From Tubiluchus corallicola (Eukaryota; Priapulida; Priapulimorpha; Priapulimorphida; Tubiluchidae), in NCBI GenBank assembly GCA_030141605.1, contig JAQGDQ010000032.1, positions 231,501 through 295,500 on the forward strand: 64,000 bases of DNA, read 5' to 3'. The position numbers were made by a program, and so were the translations under genes. Below are positions 34,609 to 46,500 of the stretch, in pieces. Under the pieces are notes generated by a model. The model saw nothing but the letters and a program-made list of their open reading frames with translations. It was not told where the DNA came from and made no database searches. Within the stretch, counting starts at the first letter, position 1. Each line of letters begins with the position of its first letter.

Positions 34609-35511
34609 TCACATGGAAAGTAAAGTTTGCCTCCAAAGAAGCTTAATCTCCTTGGGATGTTTTGTCAAACCAAAGAGAAAATTGGGTTTCTTTTCATATT
34701 CGATAGTTTTTTTAATATTACTAGGTTGCCATTCCAGTCCACCATCAAATTTGTTTAACAGAATACCTAAACGTTGACGAAGCACTGCAGTGATAAAAAC
34801 ATCGTCTAGCTTAAAGAAATGTTCTGACGTAGATAGTCGTACCAAATCACGGCTGACATCGCGAGATACCATGTAAGCAGCACCACTGCAAAATGGAGGA
34901 TAAGTTCCATCTCGTCGCCACTCCTCTCTTGATACATAGTACTTGCTGGTCTCGTCTCGAATAACCTCATTTTTATGGAAAATATGTCCACAACAAATGA
35001 GATGCACAGATCCTTTACTTAAACCAAATCTTTCTTCAATTTCTAATGCAAGACTGAAAATGTTAATATAAACATCATCATCGACTTTCAGCACAAAATT
35101 GGCTGATGCACAAAACTCTTCTGCCCATTTTAAGCCAAACATGTTTTTATAAGTAAGGTTTTGGTATGAATCCAGGAAATTAGCTTGAATGATGTCATTG
35201 TGCTGCTCACTCTCAGCATTGATATCTTCCTGTTCAGTTGTGTTCATCGTCTGCCCCAGGACAAAAACTACCCTGTACAACAAAGTGGATTGATACTTCT
35301 TCCAGTTACCCCATGTTTTCCGAATAACATCTCGTGATTCAGCATGATTTGCCGCAGAGGAAACAGTTATTAAGAGATCAGGATTACCCTCACACATCTT
35401 GTGAGTGTTTGTTACAATTTTGTATGATTTGAGATCCACAAGACAGGAATCCTTGCAGAATGCTAAATTCTGGGCAAACGCTGCTAACACAAGGATATTT
35501 CGAAATAGCAT
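34609..35511 (-). CDS. Beta-1,3-galactosyltransferase-family enzyme (GT31)
   Basis: 300 residues in one coding exon. GT31 motifs in order: LLITVSSAANHAESRDVIRK and TWGNW (residues 47-70, the 'R-AIR-TWG' block), YRVVFVLG (79-86), DSYQNLTYKN (114-123), the metal-binding DxD as VDDDVY (143-148), YPPFCSGAAYMVS (204-216), and LDDVF (235-239) where the family usually has EDV. Such enzymes transfer Gal or GlcNAc from UDP-sugar in beta-1,3 linkage in the Golgi; the exact donor and acceptor cannot be told. The hydrophobic N-terminus is short (LFRNILVLAAFAQNLAF) and the catalytic domain follows almost at once, so the stem is minimal. The frame stays open for eight codons upstream of the ATG to an acceptor (TTTTTCTAG at about 35536), so a further 5' exon is certain and may be coding. 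Convergent with the sulfotransferase gene. Confidence 0.85.
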   Translation of the reverse strand: MLFRNILVLAAFAQNLAFCKDSCLVDLKSYKIVTNTHKMCEGNPDLLITVSSAANHAESRDVIRKTWGNWKKYQSTLLYRVVFVLGQTMNTTEQEDINAESEQHNDIIQANFLDSYQNLTYKNMFGLKWAEEFCASANFVLKVDDDVYINIFSLALEIEERFGLSKGSVHLICCGHIFHKNEVIRDETSKYYVSREEWRRDGTYPPFCSGAAYMVSRDVSRDLVRLSTSEHFFKLDDVFITAVLRQRLGILLNKFDGGLEWQPSNIKKTIEYEKKPNFLFGLTKHPKEIKLLWRQTLLSM

Positions 35512-36839
35512 TTTGACAATTTCAACTAATGTAACCTAGAAAAAGTAAAACTTATTTTATCTCCACATTCTCTTTGAAGCTCGTGTTTTAATTAGTGGCA
35601 ATCAGTATTTAAATTTATTAGGCCTATTACTAGTATGAGCTTACATATTACAGTCTATACATAGCTATTTCAGTTGGAATCTCATCTATCCACTGACCAA
35701 TGCAAATATAATGGGCATATTCAAGCGCTCAGAGAAATGTGAATTGCTGACAACTCCTGGCTTTATTTTTCAACCAGGACTCTCAGGCTGCATTTTTATT
35801 AATCTGTTATAAATCTGCAAATGTGAGATTTACACTTTTTAAAATCGGTCATCTCCCAATTTAGCATTAAAATTTCTTAACAATGCATTCTAGTTGCAAT
35901 CAACAGAAGAAAGTAGTATAATAAAATTTAACGGATTACCCTACCTCATACTATTATCTAAAGTATATATATTTATTAGATTACAAAAACGTTATAATTG
36001 AACATCTAAACATCAAGCAAAGTTAGCCTATTTACTAGTATTTAGCTAATCCATTTCGCAGCAGTATAATCTTAGACAAAATTTTTCAAGCTAGATCATA
36101 TAGTTAAAAATAGTTATCTTTAATAATTCATTCTAATGTGTAATGCAGTAAGATATTTATTGGACGAGGTAGTAGTTTTATAAAGAACTTCAACCACTGT
36201 AAGCCCCCCTAAGCTCCACTCAAACACCTATACACTGCTCTAGCACTTTATAAATTAGTGCCACCGCTATACTATTTTGTTTTTGTTCACGGTAGTTTAA
36301 TACGGATGCATGAGATTTGGCTAACATTATGACTAAATATTTATAAATTGTATAAATTAGTTAATTTACTGCATGACTACTGGCTTCTTTAATAAAATTT
36401 TATCTAACATTTTAAAGAATATTTTTTGGTTGAGCACGATTGTTTCATTTCATTCCGTTGTTTGAAATATACATTTTTTGCTTGATTTTATGTATTCATA
36501 TGACATTACATGCTGCTCAGGAAAAAATTTAGACATGATATGAATATAATATATATACAAACTAATCTCAGAATCTTGTTTATAAACAATTGCAATTCTT
36601 CTGAAGTTCTGATACAGTAAAAAAACTACAGAAACATCTTTGAAAATATATGCATATATTTTCGTCGTTTTGGTTACCTTACGTTTACTTTACACAATTT
36701 GTCGTTATAAAACTACAAAATTATGCCTTTAACAATTTGCTTTTAACATACAACAACAGTTGAGAATAGGCGCAATCTTCGCTGCGATTAATTTACGTTT
36801 CTAAAATCTAATTCGTTTTCTGGGACAGAGACTACTGTC

Positions 36840-37150
36840 GTTTTGGCACTGCTAAAGTTAGAATCAGAAAACTAAGATGGGTAGATATTTAACGAGATTG
36901 CCAGAAACAACACCAGTAAGATTAGTATTAAATGAGGCACTGAAACCTGCTAAACGACTACCAGGCAAACCAAAAACAACTTGGATAGACACAGCAGTTG
37001 AGACCAAACTTAAAAATAGCATAACAGGAGTTGAAAATTTTAGATACAGACAGGAAACAGTGCGGTGCTCTAACAAAGGATAGAGGCTACAACAGATATT
37101 CAGAGCAACAGAAGACGAAGAAGAAGGAGCAGTAAATCTCTCAAACAGTT
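36840..37150 (+). pseudogene. LINE/retroposon C-terminal tail
   Basis: The frames around 36860-37083 give RKLRW, then after a shift RLPETTPVRLVLNEA and KRLPGKPKTTWIDTAVETKL. This resembles the 'LRW-GH--RMP---------GKR--GRPK--W' tail that follows the RT domain in many animal non-LTR elements. It is frameshifted and isolated, hence a dead fragment. Confidence 0.55.
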
Positions 37151-38398
37151 TGTACCACCACAAATTTTACCTGAAGCCTGCTCTGCGTGCGTAGATGTGC
37201 AGTCTTTTTATGGCACGAACTTGGATTGATCTTATTATTTTTACAGTGGACGCTCTGTCTGTACAAGAACCCTTGCACAGAAAAGGTGGCCCGGTTTATT
37301 TGGCCTTTTTGAACTTCCGCCTAAGCACTGATAAAGGACAATAGCATTTGGCGCCAAATCAAACTGACAATATTAGCGAAATTACGATCTGTATTCGACA
37401 ATAATCATTGATAAAAACCACAAAACATGCCAGGGATAACAATTTTCCACACTTACCAACCATTTTATCGAACTTTGCTAAAAGTGCTAACTTAGCAGTG
37501 GGTACATTTAGAGAAAATGAAAGAACATGATCACTTTTTAAACTTCATAAAGATTAATTAGCAAACAAATAATCGATCTGTAATAACCATTCAGTTTCTG
37601 TTTCTCGGGAATAAAAACGACCAAATACCAATAATCATAATTGAGTTGATACGATTGTGTTCAATAAGTGATCTATAAATTAATTAGTAAATAGTAAATA
37701 GCTTATAAAATCCCAAAAAAATTCTTTTAAAATAAATTTGGCTAAGATCATAATGATTTTGAAAGCATCTCCTTCGAAGAGTGCTCTTTTAGAATGTTCT
37801 TTTGGATAAAAAGGTTTGTCAGCACGGTTCTAAAACCAGGATGTAGCTTTGCAGACCTCGCATTTTCAAATTTCATGATTTTTTTAAACAAATCACTCAA
37901 AACGAGACAAAAGGTCACTCGAGGGTTACAATGAAAGTTGAACAAATGAACACAAGCTCAGGCAAACAAACTTCGTGTAGTATCTGCATTGCTAGTAATA
38001 GAATTACCTTTTCATGTCGTTCTTCAGTCGAGTAAGGCTAAATGTGACAAGAACATCCCTTTAAACTTCCAGTTTTTAAACTCCGGAAAGTTTTTAGTCA
38101 TGCTATGTCAGCGTTTGCTGCTCTATTTTAACAATACTGCTAGTGTTCGTAAAGTTCTCTGTCAGCAGATTTCTAGAATCGGGGCTTCCTGGTTATAATT
38201 TTCAGAAGCAATTGAAGCTTTTGCGTTTACTACTGCCAGTCACACGACACGCAGCAAAGAGTTAAGCACTTTCAAAGTTGAAAGCGGGTATAAAAACTGT
38301 AAATTTTTACGATTATGAACCAGCTAAAATCAGTGTTTCACTCTGTAGTCGTGTGAATTGATTCATATTTTAGAGACGATGAGGTAACGCGTATCACC

Positions 38399-38505
38399 TT
38401 TAAGGGAAGCCAAAATAGCCAATAATACTATTGTTAATTCTTCATATTCATCCTTAAGGGAAGCCAAACGATAGTCAATAACACTATTGTTAATTCCTCA
38501 TACTA
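38399..38505. repeat. Two diverged copies of a 50-bp block
   Basis: TTAAGGGAAGCCAAA ... CAATAA-ACTATTGTTAATTC-TCATA occurs at 38399-38449 and 38453-38505 with several differences. Confidence 0.85.
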
Positions 38506-38639
38506 AGTGGTTTTTTCATTTTTGTCTCAGATGATAATTAGTATATGTTATTAACTCGTGTTCGTTATATAGTCATTTGTTAAATTGTGTTTACTGCTCT
38601 TTATTGCTCATTGTCTTAATACTTGTTCACAATACGAAA

Positions 38640-39180
38640 AATACGTAAAGTGAAGAAACAGGAAATTGGAAGAAAAGGAAGGATGGAGAATGTGTGAGAG
38701 AGAAAAAAAGACAAGAGGTAAAGGGGAGAGAAAGAAATGAGATATGAAGGACAAGAAAAGAGAAGAGAATAGGAGAGCAGAGCAGAAGAGAGGAGAGGAG
38801 AGGAGAGGAGAGGAGAGGAGAGGAGAGGAGAGGAGAGGAGAGGAGAGGAGAGGAGAGGAGAGGAGAGGAGAAGAGAGCAGAGCAGAGCGGAGCAGAGGAA
38901 AGTAGAGAAGAAAAGAAAAGAAAAGAAAAGAAAAGAGAAAGAAAAGAGAAGAGAAGAGAAGAGAAGAGAAGAGAAGAGAAGAGAAGAAAGGGTAAGGGAG
39001 GGAAGGGAAGAGAAGAGAACAAAAGAAAAGAGAAGAGGAAAACGAGATGAGACGATGCGATACAAGCCGAGATAATGAGAGTAGATAAGAGAAGAGAAGT
39101 TCGGGAAGAAAAGAGAATCAGAAGAGAAAAAGAAGAGACAAGAAGAGAAGAGAGAGGAGAGAGAAAAGAAGAGTCGGTGC
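38640..39180. repeat. Purine-only GGAGA/GAAAA pentanucleotide tract
   Basis: About 540 bases of nearly pure purines on the plus strand. The core (about 38785-38870) is GGAGA repeats, followed by GAAAA (38908-38936) and GAGAA (38944-38985) blocks. Such polypurine DNA can form triplex structures. Leu/Ser/Phe-rich frames on the other strand are artefacts. Confidence 0.95.
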
Positions 39181-42100
39181 ACTTGAAAGGACAAATGTAC
39201 TTTATTTTTTATACATACTTTTAATATTGCGCAAAAGATGTAAGCATGAACAGCAGTTATGCAAACGAACTCTGTATATTTACTTTCTTGTTATTTTAGT
39301 TACACAGTAATAAAGAACACCTTTTCGCTGAAAGTTGTCCGATAAAAAAAGGTAAGACATAAGAGTACCTGTGAGGTATCTGTGAAATTGTAATCAAGGC
39401 TGTAATGTGACCAACGCTAGCTGAAAGTTTTCGTGGTGTGTTATTCATTGTTATTCAACGTGAAACAATTGTTTGGGGTATATTACGCGCTCGTGGTCTA
39501 TTTTAAATGCAAAACAGTTAGAGTAAAAATCATTAAATTTTGCTGAATTCTAAAAATCTGAATAATTACTTTACATTACTTAATTATCAAATCCACTAAG
39601 TTTTATCAGAATAATACAGTTCTTCGTAGGTGATGTCGTAGTCGGTGTAATGAGTTACTGTGTGTTACTCTATAACAACTTGTACTTCAAAGCAAGAATG
39701 AATTTTAAAAAAGTAAAGCGTATAAAGAGGATATATAGGCGCTGTCTTACGCGTTAATAGGTCGAATAGCAAAACAGGTTAATGCTATTTATGAAATTAG
39801 CAGACAAACACGTTGAATGTATTGACGAACCTCTCTATTTAATTGACCCGTCTTTATTGAGAGGACGTGACGAGCCTTGCTGTTACAGTGCGGCTCCGAG
39901 TCAACAAACGTGGCAAAGGAAATTTCATAAAGCTTAATCGAACTTCCATTATCCTTACGTCATTAGTTAATGGCGACACGTGCCATCGATGCGGTTAATT
40001 TATACAGCACATGCATGTGAGGACGCAATTAAATTACCATGATTGTGTCATAGCTGCGATCTTTTTATAGTTGGTAATTTAAGTGAACCTCAAGACCCCC
40101 CCCCCACGCCAGACGAAGACGGTTGTCGTTCGCTTTAATTGTGCTTTTGTGGAAGAGCTGCCTCAGCAAATACAAAAGTTTTAAAATTCAGTGCACAAAA
40201 CAGGACACTGCGACTAGGTGAAGAAGCCTAATAGCAAATTATGTGTACAGTAACTAAAACTATATAATTAAAATCTTCCGTGCAAACCTTCTTTGTGACA
40301 CATCTGTTTATTTTAGCACATTACCTGGCGGCTGGCATACCACTTACGGAAATGCTGCAAGCGGTACTGCCAGTGAAGAAAATTACAATGGACCTACTTT
40401 TCGTCAAAATCAGCTGTACTGAATGGATATAGTTAAATTCTTTTTAATAGTTTAAGGAAATAGCTGTGTGCTTAATGATCGCACTTAAGGAACACTAGAC
40501 CGGGTTAGTAGATGGAGTCTAACTATAAACTGCTTTTCACTATTTTTCTCGCTGAGTAGAAAATGCACGTAGATTCAAACATAGATAAGATACTATTGCC
40601 GATTTAGAATCGCATCTTAGGCAGTTATCCTTGATACCGACCCTACAACAAGTATCAATATAATAAGATGATCCTATTCTGAGCTGCGGTTTTATAAGGC
40701 TGACCTGCAGTTTGCTGAATTGTACAGAAAATTGCTTGTTCGTTTTATTATTCTTGTAACATGTCTTTTTTACAAAGTTGTTATTTTGTCTAAAAAGAGC
40801 ATTTGTCTAATCGTTAATAATTAATCATACCTTAGTCATTTATCAGAAGCCATAATATAGCATACCATTTGTTACCCATGCAAGATGATTAAAACGCCGC
40901 AAGCACATGTCCCACGCGGCTTCAGCTGTTTGCGTTCTGAGTGAAATGATGCGCGTATTTTATAGCCAGCAATGAGCAACAAACAAAAACGTTCAGCAAC
41001 TCGGGCATTATCAGTGAACTGTAGCTTCAAAAGCACCTACAAAATGCTAGACATACCACCCACAAGTCTGAAATTTAACAACAAAACTGTAACTTAACAG
41101 CGTTTATTCCAAGGCGTTTTGGCAGCCAAAACTATAACAGTTGTTGAATACTGTAGAAAAAAAACAATTAGATGCAGTCAAATTAACAATACGTCACCGA
41201 AAGACCTATTTTTATTTTATTGTAAATTTTTGCTTGAAAAAGTAAGTTAATTTCCATTCATGACCTCACATACCTCAGACATAACCCATACGAAGCCAGG
41301 GGGACATTTTTTTTATCATACATAGGTCTTTCACTGATACTTTCAAATTTTACTGCTTCCATGGTGTTATTTTCTTTTTGTTTTCAGATAACTGCTGTAT
41401 TTTGTGAACGCCGAAACGATTCCGAACGGAATGAAAACTATAAGATTAAAGGCAACATGTTTAGTAGAAAAGTTAGCGCATCTAACACAAATTCATAGCG
41501 AAAGATATTGGGTGAGTACAATAAATAAATAAAAATTAAAGTAACTGGTGATTTTTGCAAACAGTTTCTACGTTACGTTGTACACTACTTCGATTAGTGT
41601 TAAAACTGGCACAGCTTAACCGAAGTAAAGTATTGATCTACATCTAGTTTATAATACCTTCAACTAATTAAAGACATCATAGTTGAACATGTAACATTAT
41701 CCAAACTAACCACATTAGCTTATAAGTTAAATTACTAAAAATCAGTTAGGAAATATAACGGTTGTTAGTTTGTTTGAGTTAGATCCATTTTTTGAAGAAA
41801 GATAAGATTTGTATTTGCACAAAAATTATCTCAAAGAAACGTTAATGGTTTTTTTTCACTCTTGCTGTAACAAATGAGGTAAATATTGGGGTGGGAGAGG
41901 GCTTCCGTTCAATTTGAAAAACGTATTATTAGTTAAATAACGTGTGTTCTTGTTGTAATGTTGTTCCTGATGTTCGCGCAATGTCAGTCGAAACCGCGTT
42001 AGATCTAATTATCCTGAAGCTGAAGTAAGATCTTTTTCGCAGATTGTTATTATTGATGCTAATTAATTTTGTCAAAATGTAACAAACTTTTGATTTTTTA

Positions 42101-42857
42101 ATACATGCATTCAATTTCGACAGAACGCCAAGTGCATGCGAAATTTTAAATAAAACTGTTCATTGGGACTGAGGCAAACGATAAAAGAAACGATGAATAA
42201 AAAATATTCGGACATGTTAGTGATATGTACTGTAGAGGCAAAGAAAGAATTTCAGAGAAAATCTGACAGGTTGTGAGAATCTGGGCCGTTTACATTTTTG
42301 CACTCGAAGTTTTCAAACGTGCTTCACGTTAAGAGGACCTATAATAGCTAAGCGTTTTATATTATATGGTTCGGCAAGTAGGCGTGTGTTTATATTCAAC
42401 ATAAACCGGCTAAATATTTATTAGTATGCGCTAGAAGTTACAGATTTTTAATCGCTGCGCCGATCATGCACGCGCGCGACGAGAGTGCACTGGTTTCAGT
42501 TGCTTATTGTGAAGCACTACTGTCTAGAGTGGCAGAATGTCTGAAAATGACGCGTGACAGTAAGTGAACAGCGTTTAAAATAAGAAAGTAAAAAGGATGC
42601 GTTTATTTGTGGAAGAAGCACCGACTGTCCATCGGTGATGTTTCTTCAACGTATTGAGTTCCTGTAGCAGCAAAAAGCAGCGATAAACCACATGAGAAGC
42701 CATAGAGATAACCATGGGAAATGCGTGTTCGACGCACGGATGCACATAAATTCCACAGACAATGGAACCTTTCAGAGATTAAAGAAATAAACCGAAACAT
42801 ACACTACCGTGTTTGTGCACAAGCGTGTGATGAAGTGACGCATTATTTGAAGCTCTG

Positions 42858-43561
42858 ATGGGTTTCGGTCAAGCAGACATGTCCAAGGTCAACCGGGTTC
42901 AGGCCGGAACAGTGTTTTTCATAATTTCCCTTATTGTTATCATTGGTGTGTTAATCGGTGTATTATTTGCACGAGGCAGACGCGAGCCGTCCGAAACTAA
43001 TGGAGAAACGACAGAAGCGGACGATTTTCTTACGAATTTTACGCTCATGACGCGCATGACGCAGATACCGCCCTTACCGCAGAGTCCGTTTTCGGAACTG
43101 GTGGACGTGGTCACACCTGCCGCTGCGGCGGTAACGCGTCGTCCGACTACAGCAAAACTCAAGCCGCCAAAAAAACCGGATCTTCATTTGCCGGGAAATC
43201 TGGAACCTAGGCACTATGATATTCGAGTTCAGCCATTTTTAGAAGATGGCAATTTTACATTCCATGGTGAAGTGACCATTACCATGACCGTCTTAAACAA
43301 ATTAAGAACCATTTCTTTACATTCTTATAAATTGACATTAGTCAGTGTTAAAGTATATTTAGACGAGGGTTATAAATTGAGAGAAATTCCAGTGAGTGAC
43401 GTAACACTAGACCTAGTAAGACAGTTCGTGCTTATTCTTCTCAGCGAAGATGTTTTTCCACGAAGCAATGTTGTTTTAAGCATTACTTACAGTGGCACAC
43501 TTACAACCGACCTTAGAGGCTTTCATATTGTATCATATCGGGATCCAAGAGGAAATAATAG
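42858..43561 (+). CDS. Aminopeptidase exon 1: cytosolic tail, membrane helix, stem, start of M1 domain
   Basis: Ends AATAG|GTAACA in phase 2. Contains the anchor, a Thr/Pro linker ([20 protein letters not shown]) and the first beta-sheet of the N-terminal domain ([28 protein letters not shown]). Confidence 0.9.
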
Positions 43562-46500
43562 GTAACATTCCTATTCGACAATAGGTAATAGGTAATGTCA
43601 CAGTAACATTCGTTACTCATGCAATACGTTATTGTTGTTGCTATTAGTTCTGCAACACGACATCATCATTGTTATTGGCCGCTTTATCCCCAACATCATC
43701 GTCGGCATCGACATCATCATCATCATCGTCACTGTCGTCGTCATCGTCACCGCCACCACCATCATCATCAATATCATCATCATCACGTACAAATAGAATA
43801 GGTCTGCCTACATGCACAACTTCCTGCATTTTATTTCAAAGAACTAAAACTTGATGACAATCGCTTTGGGTACTCAAAATAGAATGTATAAGAGCGTTTA
43901 AAACCGCGTGCACACCATGTTAAGAAAACAAACGCACATCATAAGACCACGTGGTAAGACGTTGACTAATGTCTAATGTCGACGGGTCACGGCTTAATAA
44001 ATGCTAGTAGATTACTGTAGATTATAAGCCAAGTTGAGCTTTTATTGCAATTGCGTCAGAGATACGAATATTCTTAAATGTGCTCATAGCCTCATACTGG
44101 CTTAGCATGTTTAAATCTGCCAGAATAATCCAGAATTCGAGTTTATTTTCAAAATTTATGTTAAATCTCTAAAGACCTGCACAGCTAGGTTATATAATAG
44201 TGGTAAGAATCCTTGCGATTTTTTGCATTTATCTGGCGTAGTAGATTTTCTGCAAGAAGACTGGAAATGTATTTTTCATAGTATTTATATACATATAGTC
44301 TTTGTTTACTGGTCCCTTTAAAACATTGCCTACAGTTCTTAGTTTTATTACGTTGTTTTCACTTAACACGCTCAGTTTCCCCACTGCATGTATTACCAGT
44401 TCTTGTTTTGTCAGTATGTATTCCACCAGTGATCATTTCACCAGTGAAATACTTCATTATAATATTATTAGATTTATATAAAGCCTTCAGTTTGTAATTT
44501 TGTTAGTATGTCAATTGCCATAGCACGTTTTGTCAGTGCTTGTTTCCCCAGTGCAGTACTCATTGCATACCCATTCCCCAGTGCATGCTCCCCACTTTCA
44601 CCAATATTCGTTTCGCCCCTCTAAGTTGCCAGTTAGGACACGTACCGCCTTGGGCAGCTACATTGCAGACCTCTGGTGGGTCGCAAAAACGGAAGCCGTA
44701 AAAAAGGCAGAAGACCTCAGGTGGGTCGCAACAGCGAAGGCCAGAAAGCCAGCGTGCTGCATCGTGCTTCATAGCTCGTGAAATCTCTTGTAGTTACCTA
44801 AATTGATTATTGGTAGACGTCCTGATTGTCTAAAACACCAAACCAAAGTAAATCACCCAAAAAGAGAATATAACGCTTTGAAGTGATAAAAAACCGAATG
44901 TAGCTTAATGAAATCAACTTAGGAAAATCTAGAGGTCTATCGGGCTTTCGATCTGTGGGCAGACAAAGCTTAAGAGGACGAACAGCAGGCACTGGTTCAT
45001 AGAGAAATATGACCGGATTGTCTCTCAGCCTCCAAGCAATGCGGTACAGTGCGCTAGATTCATTAGAAATTCAGGACAGTTTACGTCCCTGCCTTCATTA
45101 GTAATTTCTTTACAGTAAAAGCACAGTTTGAAAGTTACGTGAACCAATCAGACGCCATTTTTCACCAAAATGAGCGCGCCCAAGCGTGAAGTCATCGCAA
45201 TTTTAAATTGAAATTATTAATTACACGAGGCGCTTATCACAATTTCAATGCTGAAACTTCCTAACATTTTTCTCAAATATTAGAATAAGCTCAACTTCCC
45301 GAGAGACTTCGCTTTTACTTTAATACGTCCGTTATAAAGCTACTAGTATTGTTGACAAATGTTTCATTGGCAAAATGATCATTAGTGAAATGCATAATTG
45401 TCGGTGAATTACGGCTGGTGAAACTGACGACTGACAAACTGTGCACTGGCGAAAACGAGGAATAGCAAAACAAAAAACTAACAAAATTAGTGCTAGCGTA
45501 TGAAAAGTTATATTATGATAGTAGTTACGTTATGCGCACTAATGAAACGTACAACTGACAAAGTTATGACTGGCCAAATGTATAGCTGGCGAAGTATACA
45601 CTTGTGAAATGTACATCTCACAAAGTTGTCATTAATAATTGATGACCTTAAAATCAAAACTACAAATAATCAATTATTAAGCTCTTCTAATCACAAACTT
45701 ACCTCAGAATAAAACTTAAAAACCGATGAACTGCTAATGTTTAATATCAGGACTGAGCAGTGAGCAAAGTTTAATAATTTGAGTTTTCAACCTTTCTTTT
45801 GTAAACAGAAAGCGAGTGACGCTTCCAAAGTTAAACATCTTTGTCATTGCAGAGTTATAGCCACATCACAATTCCAGCCAGTTGATGCTAGAAAAGCGTT
45901 TCCATGTTTTGACGAGCCAAGTTACAAAGCCACGTTTAACGTCACGTTAGTACGTCCGCCTAACATGGTCACGTTGTCCAATATGGACATCTTGAGAAAA
46001 GAACCGACGTAAGTGTTGTAGTATCTTGTCCGTTCCTTGCGAAGACTGTGTCGTCAATTAATAAAAATATTTTATTACAATAGTATGAAAAATATCTACG
46101 CTATCTAAAATAATGTACTGATAAAAAATGAATATCTACAACTTGACGCTTTTCGAACTCGCCGAAATAAACCAATCACCATTCAAATAAGAATTAAATT
46201 TACATTTTCATAAAAATAATTTACATTTCGCATAAAATAGATTAGGTAACATTCATTGGGGTTTTTTTGTTGAAATTCACTGCCTTTACAGCAGTTAAGT
46301 TAATGCTTGTTTCTAGGAATGCGTTTTATACAGACTAAACAGATAAATTTGCGAAATTTTGATTAACACATCCCAAGTAGTAGCGATCTTGAACGTTTGT
46401 AGATTTAAGACACCACAAAACTTGCCTATAACCAACAGTGGAGTCTCCATTTAGTAAAACTGTATCTTTTTCTTCTATGACGTCCTAAGATGCTATCTTT

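Larger units (their letters stand above)
35537..42857. other. Intergenic stretch without recognised protein genes
   Basis: Holds the LINE tail near 37.0 kb, a duplicated block at 38.4 kb, the GGAGA array, and AT-rich DNA. Three segments bounded by good splice sites (39313-39350, 40317 onward, 41390-41509) could be untranslated exons of the aminopeptidase gene or of a non-coding RNA. Confidence 0.5.

Noticed and set aside
38616-39194. Leu/Ser/Phe-rich 192-codon frame
   Set aside because: Complement of the purine-only GGAGA tract.
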